A stretch of 11,355 nt of DNA from an uncultured Flavobacteriales bacterium (lineage in GTDB: Bacteria > Bacteroidota > Bacteroidia > Flavobacteriales > Weeksellaceae). The stretch lies in NCBI GenBank assembly GCA_937973555.1, contig CALJKL010000108.1, positions 1 to 11,355 on the forward strand, in the 5' to 3' direction. This document shows positions 1-6,076 of this stretch, piece after piece. The first letter of the stretch is position 1, and each line of letters starts with the position of its first letter. The notes beneath the pieces were generated by a model. The model was not told where the DNA came from. It worked only from the letters and a program-made list of their open reading frames with translations, and ran no database searches. A program made the translations under genes and the position numbers.

Positions 1-120
1 AAAAAATATTTTCCCCAATAAACTTTTTTTTAAAAATACTTACTATTTTTATATCAGCGTAAACAATCAATTAACTGTTTTTTATGGATATTTTTTCTAA
101 ATTTTTCACTTAACATATAG

Positions 121-210
121 GTCTGCCCTCGGCTGTGTTCACTCCTGAAGTCTATTAAAAACAGATTATTACGATTGATTACGCCGCAGCCGGGGTCAGA
201 CTTTTTATTT
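121..210 (+). promoter_or_regulatory. Long GC-rich hairpin with T-tract before the first gene
   Basis: Bases 121-137 pair with 185-201 in a 17-bp stem with one mismatch (126/196) and two G-T wobbles (129/193, 136/186), closing a 47-base loop. The stem is clearly richer in G+C than its surroundings and is followed by TTTTTATTT at 202-210, as in an intrinsic terminator. The structure ends only 17 bases before the ATG at 219, so it could instead be a 5' leader controlling that gene. The stem is seen directly; its function is not. A loop this long is unusual for a simple terminator. Confidence 0.5.
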
Positions 211-218
211 CAATATTT

Positions 219-836
219 ATGGCTTTAACCGATCAACCATACCTACCATTATATGTTGATGATTGGCTTGGTAACAATAAATTGAAAATGTGTTCTGCTG
301 TTGCGCATGGAGTTATGGTTAATATAATGTGCCTTTTACATAAATCAAATGACGGGTACGGTAAACTTTTGCTTAACCAAAAATTCAAGCAAACAGGTAA
401 CCAAATAAAAGATTTTGCTTTAATGGTTGCTAAAATGTGTCCTTTCGATTTGGTTGAGGTTGAGGTTGGGTTGACTGAATTAATTTCAGAAAATGTACTT
501 GTTTTTGATGGTGATTTATTGGTTTCTAAACGCATGGTTAGAGATGGAGAGTTGAGTGTAATGCGTTCAGAATCAGGTAAAAAGGGGGGTATAGAATCAG
601 TAAAAAGCAGAAAAAGTTTTGCTCAAGCAAAAATTAAAGCAAACAATCAAGCAAACACTGAAAATGAAAATGGAATTAATAATAATATACAAATAGTTAA
701 ACATAGCGACAATGAAGGAAATTTTAAACCAAGCGGAAATTTTAAATCACAGGGGGAAGAAGTATTTGCTTTCAGAGCTTCCGCAGATGCCACCAAACCT
801 AAACCTGACCGAAATACAAATAGTAAAGGCACGTAG
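219..836 (+). CDS. Phage replication-initiator-like protein (N-terminal winged-helix type)
   Basis: A 205-residue protein whose first ~115 residues resemble the N-terminal domain of many Bacteroidota and Firmicutes phage proteins encoded just before the replicative helicase (Lin1244/Lin1753-like, DnaD-associated; recalled, not searched). Matching features are the PLYVDDW segment (10-16), a SAVAHGVMVNIMCLLHKS-type helix (26-43), KRMVRDGEL (104-112) and a GKKGG turn (120-124). Residues ~125-205 are Asn/Lys/Ser-rich and probably disordered. The ATG follows an A/T tract with no clear Shine-Dalgarno. The 3' end overlaps the next frame by up to 125 bases, which is unusually long. It leads a co-oriented replication block, so DNA binding at the origin or helicase loading is the likely role. 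Exact function is inferred. Confidence 0.7.
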   Translation: MALTDQPYLPLYVDDWLGNNKLKMCSAVAHGVMVNIMCLLHKSNDGYGKLLLNQKFKQTGNQIKDFALMVAKMCPFDLVEVEVGLTELISENVLVFDGDLLVSKRMVRDGELSVMRSESGKKGGIESVKSRKSFAQAKIKANNQANTENENGINNNIQIVKHSDNEGNFKPSGNFKSQGEEVFAFRASADATKPKPDRNTNSKGT

Positions 837-1212
837 TATTGGAGTGTCTTTTAATCAGTTTGATTATGAAAATTCAAAGACAAATATTGATAAGATTATT
901 TTAAGGGGTGCAGCCATTACTGGTGCTTTTTTACCCAATACTGAATTTTTTGCTGATATAATTTCTAACGAGGTTTATATTTTTATTACAGAATTTGGTT
1001 ATGGTGATTATACTCTTGCTGAAATATTGCTGGCTTTGAGAATAAATGAAAAAGGAGGTATGCCATTACCTAGTGGCAATCGGCTTGACCCGATTCAGTT
1101 TACGGGCAACTGTTTTAATGTTTCTTTTCTTGCCAAAGTTCTGGACAATTACAGATTATTGAGATTAGGGCTTGATAGGAAATTAGAAAATTATTTAAAT
1201 AAGATTTTATGA
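712..1212 (+). CDS. Conserved phage protein of unknown function, replication block
   Basis: A 166-residue protein between the initiator-like gene and the primase-helicase. The C-terminal half has a pattern I associate with small proteins found next to phage replication genes in Bacteroidota: FGYGDYTLAEILLALR (95-110) followed by FNVSFLAKVLDNYRLLR (135-151). This predicts a compact helical domain. No catalytic motif or membrane segment is visible. The listed start at 712 lies just after an in-frame stop (694-696) and gives a 125-base overlap with the previous gene. An in-frame ATG at 787 would cut the overlap to 50 bases and still keep the conserved part. The stop overlaps the next start as ATGA, suggesting translational coupling to the primase-helicase. 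Function unknown; the start is uncertain. Confidence 0.65.
   Translation: MKEILNQAEILNHRGKKYLLSELPQMPPNLNLTEIQIVKARSIGVSFNQFDYENSKTNIDKIILRGAAITGAFLPNTEFFADIISNEVYIFITEFGYGDYTLAEILLALRINEKGGMPLPSGNRLDPIQFTGNCFNVSFLAKVLDNYRLLRLGLDRKLENYLNKIL
717..746 (+). repeat. Short tandem duplication (18-base period) in the gene overlap
   Basis: GGAAATTTTAAA occurs at 717-728 and again at 735-746, an 18-base period. Because 18 is a multiple of three, it reads as a six-residue repeat in both overlapping frames: GNFKPS/GNFKSQ in the first gene and EILNQA/EILNHR in the second. It lies in the linker-like tail of the first protein and at the start of the second. Confidence 0.7.
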
Positions 1213-3281
1213 TAGAATATAATCAGTTAAATGAAATTGAGGGGCTTCAATTTATACCTGTAGATCAGTTTAAAAGACCTACGGTTAAAGAATGGCAAAC
1301 AAAGATTGATAAGTACGATTTATCAAAATGTCATTCAGTAGGTTTAGTATGTGGAGTTCCTAGTGGTGGTATTGAAGTTTTGGATATTGACTTGAAATAT
1401 GATTTAACTGGTACTTTGTATGAAAGATTTAAACAAGCGGTACATGAATGCTGCCCGGAATTATTAAAAAAGTTAGTAGTTCAAAAAACAAAAAGCGGAG
1501 GTTATCATTGGATTTATAGGTGTAAAAAAATTGCTGGCAATAATAAACTTGCTAATAGGCATACTACTGAAGAAGAAAAATTACAGACGTTTGCAAAATC
1601 TTACAATTCTGAAATACAAAAAAGTACACCTGAAGATGAAGCAAAAAAAATAGCAAAAAGGGATAAGGAAAACGATAAAGTAAGAGTATTGTTTGAAACT
1701 AGAGGTGTAGGCGGTCAAATAGTAGTTTCTCCATCCAAAGGATATGAGTTTGTTTATGGTGATTTTTTTTCTATTCAGGAAATAACCGAAGAAGAAAGGG
1801 ATGTGTTACATGAAACGGCAATGAGTTTTAATGAATATTTTGAAGAAGTAATTGTTCCCAAAAAAAGTACAATAAAAATAAAAGGCATTTCTCCTTTTGA
1901 TGATTACAATGAGCGTGGAGATGTAATTAAGTTATTGCAAGATCATGGATGGAAAGTTATTTCTCAAAAAGGGCATAAAACAGTTTTACTAAGGCCGGGG
2001 CAAACCACTTCAAAAAGTAGCGGAAATTTTGACCATAACTTAAATTGGTTTTCTGTTTTTACTACCAGTACTGAATTTGAACCACAAAAAGCGTATTTGC
2101 CATATTCTGTTTTTGCTGTATTGGAATGTAAAAAAGATTATTCGGAAGCAGCAAAGCGATTGATTGAAATGGGATATGGAGAAAAAAAAGAAATAAAAAA
2201 AGAAACAACCAGCACCAGAGTTATTCAATCAAGGGTTAAAGTTGATGATAGTGATTATTCGTTTTTAGCAACGCCAAATGATTACGATGAATATTTGCAA
2301 CAGGTTAGATCAGGCAGTTTAAAAATGGGATTGACTACAGGCTTTCCTTCATTAGATGAATATTTTCTTTTTAAAGAAGGGAATTTAGTAATGACAAATG
2401 GTATAGACAATACAGGTAAATCTGTTTTTACTTGGTATTTAGCTTTATTGTCTGCAATGTATCATGGGTGGCAATGGATTATATTTTCCAGCGAAAATAC
2501 ATTAGGTGCTTTTATGAGAAAATGTATTCAGTTTTATTGGGGTAAACAGTTATATGGACAATTTGCAATGAGCGATTATCAATATCAAGAAGCAAAACAG
2601 TTTATAGAATCTCATTTTAAATTAATAAAAGCACAAGAAGATTTATACAACTACAAGGATATTATAAATATGGTTAAAAAAGCCAGAGTAAAATACCCTA
2701 ATTTAAAATCAGGAATGATTGACCCTTATAATTCTTTAAAAATTGATTTAAGTGGATTTAGCAAATTAAATACTCATGAATATCATTACGAAGCGTTAAG
2801 TGAAATAAAGGCATACGGACAACAAAATAATTTTGGATGGTTTGTAAATCATCATGCAGTTACCGCAGCAGCTAGAACCAAAGATGGTGAAAAGAAATAT
2901 CAGGTTGCTCCTAGAAAAGAAGATACCGAAGGCGGCCAAAAGGTAGCCAATAAAGCAGATGATTTTTTAACTATACATAGAATTACTCAACATCCAACAG
3001 ATTGGATGATTACAGAACTTCATGTTCGTAAAATAAAAGATACAGAAACGGGCGGCAGACCAACGCCTCATGAAGTGCCAGTAAAATTTGAAATGTATAA
3101 AGGAGGCACTGCATTTTTAGAAAGATTGTATGAAGGTGGAGTACCAATTGATCCAGTACAACAATGGCATTTTAAAAGAAATCCAGAGCAACAAATAATT
3201 GAATATCCTAAAAGAGAAATAGAAACAGCAAATATTTGGAAACCTTATAAAGATGATAATGGAACCGAAGCCGGATTTTAA
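1209..3281 (+). CDS. Bifunctional primase-polymerase (AEP) / RecA-type replicative helicase
   Basis: A 690-residue primase-helicase, the central replication enzyme of this block. Residues ~10-220 look like an archaeo-eukaryotic prim-pol domain: GIEVLDIDLKYD carries the metal-binding D59-x-D61, SGGYH (96-100) supplies the conserved His, and RGVGGQIVVSPS (165-176) is the usual later motif. A linker domain (~227-324) has the DYNERGD...HGW...RPG pattern found between prim-pol and helicase in phage proteins. The C-terminal RecA/DnaB-like domain has Walker A GIDNTGKS (398-405), a Walker B-like MIDPYNS (503-509) and NHHA (547-550). It would unwind duplex DNA 5'-3' and prime lagging-strand synthesis, doing the job of T7 gp4 with an unrelated primase fold. 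The ATG overlaps the upstream stop (ATGA). Its 3' end overlaps the next gene by 29 bases. Confidence 0.88.
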   Translation: MIEYNQLNEIEGLQFIPVDQFKRPTVKEWQTKIDKYDLSKCHSVGLVCGVPSGGIEVLDIDLKYDLTGTLYERFKQAVHECCPELLKKLVVQKTKSGGYHWIYRCKKIAGNNKLANRHTTEEEKLQTFAKSYNSEIQKSTPEDEAKKIAKRDKENDKVRVLFETRGVGGQIVVSPSKGYEFVYGDFFSIQEITEEERDVLHETAMSFNEYFEEVIVPKKSTIKIKGISPFDDYNERGDVIKLLQDHGWKVISQKGHKTVLLRPGQTTSKSSGNFDHNLNWFSVFTTSTEFEPQKAYLPYSVFAVLECKKDYSEAAKRLIEMGYGEKKEIKKETTSTRVIQSRVKVDDSDYSFLATPNDYDEYLQQVRSGSLKMGLTTGFPSLDEYFLFKEGNLVMTNGIDNTGKSVFTWYLALLSAMYHGWQWIIFSSENTLGAFMRKCIQFYWGKQLYGQFAMSDYQYQEAKQFIESHFKLIKAQEDLYNYKDIINMVKKARVKYPNLKSGMIDPYNSLKIDLSGFSKLNTHEYHYEALSEIKAYGQQNNFGWFVNHHAVTAAARTKDGEKKYQVAPRKEDTEGGQKVANKADDFLTIHRITQHPTDWMITELHVRKIKDTETGGRPTPHEVPVKFEMYKGGTAFLERLYEGGVPIDPVQQWHFKRNPEQQIIEYPKREIETANIWKPYKDDNGTEAGF

Positions 3282-3507
3282 TACAGCAATCGTTAGGAAC
3301 GTTCAAAACGATGACCTATATCAATATTTAGGAGATAATAGGTTTAAAAATTTAAGAACATTAAAAGAAGGCAAAGTAACCGATGAAGTTGCTCAAAAGA
3401 TTTTTAAAATAAATATGGATGCAACAATTATTTTATCTAAATATCCTAACGTATATGGATTGATAAATAAACTAGGATTGAAAATAGAAAACAATTATTC
3501 ACAATAA
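3253..3507 (+). CDS. Small conserved phage protein downstream of primase-helicase
   Basis: An 84-residue, mostly helical soluble protein with no signal peptide. It contains NDDLYQYLGDNRFKNLRT (19-36) and VTDEVAQKIFKINMDAT (42-58). I associate this type of short protein with phage replication blocks in Bacteroidota but know no assigned function. It starts inside the end of the primase-helicase gene; either ATG 3253 or ATG 3259 (29- or 23-base overlap) could be used. The overlap points to coupled translation and perhaps a helicase accessory role (inference). Confidence 0.7.
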   Translation: MIMEPKPDFNTAIVRNVQNDDLYQYLGDNRFKNLRTLKEGKVTDEVAQKIFKINMDATIILSKYPNVYGLINKLGLKIENNYSQ

Positions 3508-3519
3508 AAAACAAAAACA

Positions 3520-3897
3520 ATGAACAGAAGTCAATTATTTGGTGGTAGTATTTGTATTACTGATTTAATGGAAACATTAAAACAACAACATTCTGCATTT
3601 AGCAAATCACCTAAAAACGGGAAAGTTTATGCAAACATATTAGTTTGGGTAAATGATGATGAAGATAAATATGGTAACAATGTATCACTACAACTTTCAT
3701 CTACAAAAGATAAAAGAGATAGCGAAGAAAAAGTTTACATTGGTAATGCTAAAAGACTTGAAACAACAAAACCAGTAGGCGCAAAAGATATACCTAGCGA
3801 TGATTGGGATACTCATGTTCCAATAAAAGAAAATCCAAATAAAAATGAAACTGCTCTTGCTGACAAACATCCCGCATCAGATGATCTGCCATTTTAA
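3520..3897 (+). CDS. Phage single-stranded-DNA-binding-like protein
   Basis: A 125-residue protein. The N-terminal ~80 residues contain short beta-type segments (GKVYANILVWVND 34-46, NNVSLQLS 53-60, KVYIGNAKR 71-79), consistent with an OB-like fold. The rest is a flexible acidic tail ending ASDDLPF, which closely mimics the DDDIPF-type C-terminal tip by which bacterial SSBs recruit partners. Its place two genes after the primase-helicase fits coating of replication intermediates. The body is not recognisably E. coli SSB-like in sequence, so the SSB call rests on tail, size and context. The start follows an A-rich tract (acaaaaaca), the usual Bacteroidota pattern. Confidence 0.65.
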   Translation: MNRSQLFGGSICITDLMETLKQQHSAFSKSPKNGKVYANILVWVNDDEDKYGNNVSLQLSSTKDKRDSEEKVYIGNAKRLETTKPVGAKDIPSDDWDTHVPIKENPNKNETALADKHPASDDLPF

Positions 3898-3970
3898 CAA
3901 CTAACGAGGGTAAACTCCAATACTGAATGTTAAACCACTTTTTTAAAATTTTAAAACAATCACAACAAAC

Positions 3971-4246
3971 ATGAGCCAGTCTATTTTAATTGGTCAAAGA
4001 GCCAATGACCCAAATGATACCTTTTTTCTATTCGGAGTAAATACAGATGAATGGTATAAAGAAAAAATGAGAAAGAAATTTGGTAATGGTAGAGATTATT
4101 TTGATGAACAAGGAAACCTAAAAACTAACGTAAGAGAAGCATTACAGAAATCAATTAAAAGAGGAATAGATGAAATGGGAGGTAATGATGATATGCAGTT
4201 TTTTGTTTCAGATGATAAGTTTAACTGCGATGAAGGAATTGAGTAA
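3971..4246 (+). CDS. Hypothetical phage protein, replication block
   Basis: A 91-residue soluble protein that I do not recognise. It begins with a hydrophobic stretch (SILIGQRANDPNDTFFLFG), followed by basic, probably helical segments (KEKMRKKF, VREALQKSIKRGIDEM) and an acidic tail. It has no cysteine motif, signal peptide or nucleotide-binding motif. The ATG follows an A/C-rich tract typical of this genome. The 73-base gap before it holds no clear promoter or strong hairpin. Co-orientation suggests expression with the SSB-like and DnaA-like genes. Confidence 0.6.
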   Translation: MSQSILIGQRANDPNDTFFLFGVNTDEWYKEKMRKKFGNGRDYFDEQGNLKTNVREALQKSIKRGIDEMGGNDDMQFFVSDDKFNCDEGIE

Positions 4247-4270
4247 ATAAATTTTCAAAAAAAATAATTT

Positions 4271-4636
4271 ATGGAATTAATAGTTAAAAGTAGATACTGC
4301 GCACCATGCGTAGTTGAATTACCGGATAGAAAAATATTAATTGAATCTCCTGAAGATGTGATAAATGTTGCCTGTTTGTTTTTTAAGCTATCCAGAGAGG
4401 AGTTAATAAGTTCCTGTAGGCAAAGAGAAATAGCCTTTGCAAGGCAATGTGCTATGAGGTATATTCGGGAGAATCTTAGAGTTTCATTGTTATCAACTGG
4501 AAAGTTATTTGGTTCAAGAGATCACACCACCGTTATCCATGCGGTAAAAACACTTAAAAATTTATGCTATGTAGATGAAAGAATAAGACTTCAGTATTGG
4601 GAGTTTGAAGATGCTGTAAAAAGATATTTAAAATAA
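4271..4636 (+). CDS. Stand-alone DnaA domain IV-like DNA-binding protein
   Basis: A 121-residue protein whose residues ~32-97 match the C-terminal DNA-binding domain of DnaA. The basic stretch SCRQREIAFARQCAMRYI (48-65) corresponds to the RSRSVARPRQMAM region of DnaA. The DnaA signature is present as GSRDHTTVIHAVKTL (81-95), next to E. coli GGRDHTTVLHA. The AAA+ ATPase and domain I are absent: only ~30 residues with a CAPC motif (10-13) precede it. It should bind DnaA-box-like DNA without ATP-driven unwinding. It may mark the phage origin, bring in host replication proteins or compete with host DnaA (inference). It closes the replication block, and the interlocked inverted repeats lie immediately downstream. 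Confidence 0.85.
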   Translation: MELIVKSRYCAPCVVELPDRKILIESPEDVINVACLFFKLSREELISSCRQREIAFARQCAMRYIRENLRVSLLSTGKLFGSRDHTTVIHAVKTLKNLCYVDERIRLQYWEFEDAVKRYLK

Positions 4637-4637
4637 A

Positions 4638-4670
4638 TTTGGTTAATAATTAAAAACTTCTATACCTTTG
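4638..4670 (+). promoter_or_regulatory. Bacteroidota-type promoter (TTTG / TAnnTTTG)
   Basis: TTTG at 4638-4641 and TACCTTTG at 4663-4670 match the -33 and -7 elements of the Bacteroidota housekeeping promoter (TTG, ~19-base spacer, TAnnTTTG). The spacer here is 21 bases, within the tolerated range. The predicted start, 4-8 bases after the -7 box, falls at about 4674-4678, where the first inverted-repeat arm begins (4676). This would drive the secreted-protein, lipoprotein and glycosyltransferase genes. Confidence 0.6.
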
Positions 4671-4675
4671 AATCC

Positions 4676-4789
4676 TAGCTTAAATCAAACATAATATGAA
4701 GTCAATAAATTTTAATAATTCTTTCAGGGGTGTAGTAAAAAACTTCGGGTATTCCCAGTTTGGTTTAAGCTACCACTACATCCCTGAAA
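4676..4789 (+). promoter_or_regulatory. Interlocked inverted repeats (A-B-A'-B'), candidate RNA pseudoknot leader
   Basis: Two inverted repeats cross. Arm A 4676-4690 pairs with A' 4758-4772 over 15 bp with one wobble (4685/4763). Arm B 4722-4736 pairs with B' 4775-4789 over 15 bp with one wobble (4730/4781). The order A-B-A'-B' is pseudoknot topology, with A' and B' only two bases apart and joining segments of 31 and 21 bases. A three-base GGG/CCC mini-hairpin (4747-4749/4754-4756) lies between B and A'. The predicted transcription start sits at the first base of A, which favours a structured 5' leader RNA. Alternatives are a DNA-level site, such as an origin next to the DnaA-like gene. The pairings are seen; the function is unknown. 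Confidence 0.7.
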
Positions 4790-4797
4790 TAAAATAA
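4696..4797 (+). CDS. Possible 33-residue small protein or leader peptide
   Basis: A short frame, ATG 4696 to TAA 4797, encodes a 33-residue peptide starting MKSINFNNSFRG and ending YHYIPEIK, rich in aromatic residues. It starts about 20 bases after the predicted transcription start and ends four bases before the next ATG, as expected for an operon member. It also spans arms B, A' and B' of the interlocked repeats, so a translating ribosome would open them. That fits a leader peptide, but the frame may be open by chance in so short a stretch. No family recognised. Confidence 0.35.
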   Translation: MKSINFNNSFRGVVKNFGYSQFGLSYHYIPEIK

Positions 4798-4801
4798 AAC
4801 A

Positions 4802-5068
4802 ATGAAAAAACCAATCATAGTACTAACCCTATTGCTTATCTCTGCTACAAGTTATTGTCAGGTTCAACCTCCTAAGAAAAACTATTTTTTACAATTCAAT
4901 GAAGATGAATTACAGGTAATATGGGCTGGATTAATGGAACTTCAAGGCAAAATAGCCGACCCTGTGAAAGCTAAAATCACAACACAAATAACCCAACAAA
5001 ACCAACCAGCTAAAACAAAAACCGAAAAACAAAAAACAGATACTTTACCTTCAATCAAAAAACCATGA
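4802..5068 (+). CDS. Small secreted protein with signal peptide, unknown function
   Basis: An 88-residue protein. MKKPIIVLTLLLISATSYCQ is a typical Sec signal (basic start, hydrophobic core 4-15). The TSYC sequence is a poor lipobox, so signal peptidase I cleavage near residue 20 is more likely than lipidation. The mature part has a short helical domain (FNEDELQVIWAGLMELQGK, 32-50) and a Gln/Lys/Thr-rich tail ending in Pro-Ser-Ile-Lys-Lys-Pro, probably disordered. It would act in the periplasm or outside. The stop overlaps the next start as ATGA, so expression is coupled to the lipoprotein. A spanin-like or superinfection-exclusion role is conceivable but nothing in the sequence shows it. Confidence 0.7.
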   Translation: MKKPIIVLTLLLISATSYCQVQPPKKNYFLQFNEDELQVIWAGLMELQGKIADPVKAKITTQITQQNQPAKTKTEKQKTDTLPSIKKP

Positions 5069-5268
5069 AAAAAGTATTATCCTTAATCTTTATTTTTTGT
5101 GTATTGGCTTCTTGTAAAAAAGAAAGAAATTGTTATGAATGTTCTTTTGGAATAATGAACGGAGTACAACCTAATCCACAAACATATTGCGGTGAAAATC
5201 CCAAACAACATATTTTTACTGATAAAGACAATAATATTCTTCAAGTAATAGATTGTAAGCATGAGTAA
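5065..5268 (+). CDS. Small cysteine-rich lipoprotein
   Basis: A 67-residue lipoprotein precursor: MKK start, hydrophobic core 4-14 and lipobox L14-A15-S16-C17, so Cys17 would be lipidated. The 50-residue mature part has four further cysteines (23, 26, 42, 64), including CYEC, suggesting two disulfides in a small periplasmic or surface domain. Short Cys-rich lipoproteins of this style are common in Bacteroidota chromosomes, so host origin is possible. It overlaps the upstream secreted-protein gene by 4 bases and the downstream glycosyltransferase gene by 8, so all are probably translated together. Phage lipoproteins often change the host envelope, for example by excluding superinfection; this role is inference. 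Confidence 0.75.
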   Translation: MKKVLSLIFIFCVLASCKKERNCYECSFGIMNGVQPNPQTYCGENPKQHIFTDKDNNILQVIDCKHE

Positions 5269-6076
5269 AAAGATTAGTCTAATAACAATGGGTGCTGGGA
5301 ATGTTAAGGCTTTAAAAAAAACATTAGATTCTTTTAAAAATGTTGTAAGTGAAATTATATATGGCGATTTAATTTTGTTTGATGATGATAGAGAAATTAT
5401 TGAACAATACTCAAAAGAATACAATTTTACTTCAATAAAGTATCCATTTAATTACATTTTTAAAAATGGGTTTTCTGAAATATTAAATGATTTGGCTTCA
5501 TTTACTACCAACGATTTGGTTTTGTATATGAATACCGGAGAGATTATTGATGGGGAAGAAAGGATTTTAGGACTTCTTGATTATTTTGAAAAAGATCAAT
5601 TTACTTGTTTTGCATTTGACCATGCAACAGACCCTCATACGTGGTATAGAATGTACGATAAAAACAAAATGGAATGGAACGGTTTTATCCATGAAGAACT
5701 TGTTGGGGATACACCAAAACAATGTCCATATTATTTATTTAGAATGTCTGATACGGAAAAGGATATGGATAACCCATTTAAGGCTAAAGTAATGAATGAC
5801 ATCAAAGAAATTGTTTATTTTAACCAATATATTAGAATAGTTGACCATCCTGAACAAAAAGGTGTAACTAATGATTATTGGCTAAAATTCGCAAAAGATA
5901 ATTACCAAAGCATGAAAGATAGATTATCTAAAAAAGGTAAAAGGTATCAAGCGTTTTTAGAAGATAATTTATCAATGTTTATGCAGGATATTTATTTTAA
6001 TCCTGAATTTGAAAATGAAAAACACGAAAGTAGCACCTTAATAAATTTTCAAGGAGCAAGAAAAGATATTTTATGA
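5261..6076 (+). CDS. GT-A-like glycosyltransferase (family 2 type) with altered metal site
   Basis: A 271-residue soluble protein resembling family 2 glycosyltransferases of the kind with a terminal HE motif. It opens with the beta strand KISLITMGAGN (4-14) followed by a helix. NDLVLYMNTGEII (84-96) sits where such enzymes usually have a vLylDaDE segment. GFIHEEL (141-147) is the characteristic G-x-x-HE motif. The expected DxD is replaced by N-T-G-E, so metal and nucleotide-sugar binding may be altered, or the protein may be an inactive partner of the next enzyme. No membrane segment is visible. It overlaps the lipoprotein gene by 8 bases and the next glycosyltransferase gene by 4. Acceptor unknown: host surface sugar, virion protein or DNA base are all open. 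Confidence 0.65.
   Translation: MSKKISLITMGAGNVKALKKTLDSFKNVVSEIIYGDLILFDDDREIIEQYSKEYNFTSIKYPFNYIFKNGFSEILNDLASFTTNDLVLYMNTGEIIDGEERILGLLDYFEKDQFTCFAFDHATDPHTWYRMYDKNKMEWNGFIHEELVGDTPKQCPYYLFRMSDTEKDMDNPFKAKVMNDIKEIVYFNQYIRIVDHPEQKGVTNDYWLKFAKDNYQSMKDRLSKKGKRYQAFLEDNLSMFMQDIYFNPEFENEKHESSTLINFQGARKDIL

Noticed and set aside
121..201. tRNA
   Set aside because: Length of 81 bases with a terminal stem invites it, but there is no TTC-type T-loop, no anticodon arm and the stem is 17 bp rather than 7.
4533..4541. DnaA-box-like TTATCCATG
   Set aside because: Two mismatches to TTATCCACA, single copy, and it is explained by the codons for the T-V-I-H-A part of the DnaA signature.
4676..4789. Intrinsic terminator
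   Set aside because: The right arm is followed by AT-rich TAAAATAAAAC without a T-run on either strand.
4802..5268. Spanin pair (inner/outer)
   Set aside because: A signal-bearing protein and a lipoprotein in tandem look similar, but there is no coiled-coil inner protein, no Pro-rich outer one and no holin or lysin nearby.
5083..5424. 113-residue minus-strand frame
   Set aside because: Antisense to the lipoprotein and glycosyltransferase, which have better support (lipobox, overlaps, motifs).
5577..5792. 71-residue plus-strand frame inside the first glycosyltransferase
   Set aside because: Alternative frame of a well-supported gene, with unconvincing amino-acid pattern.
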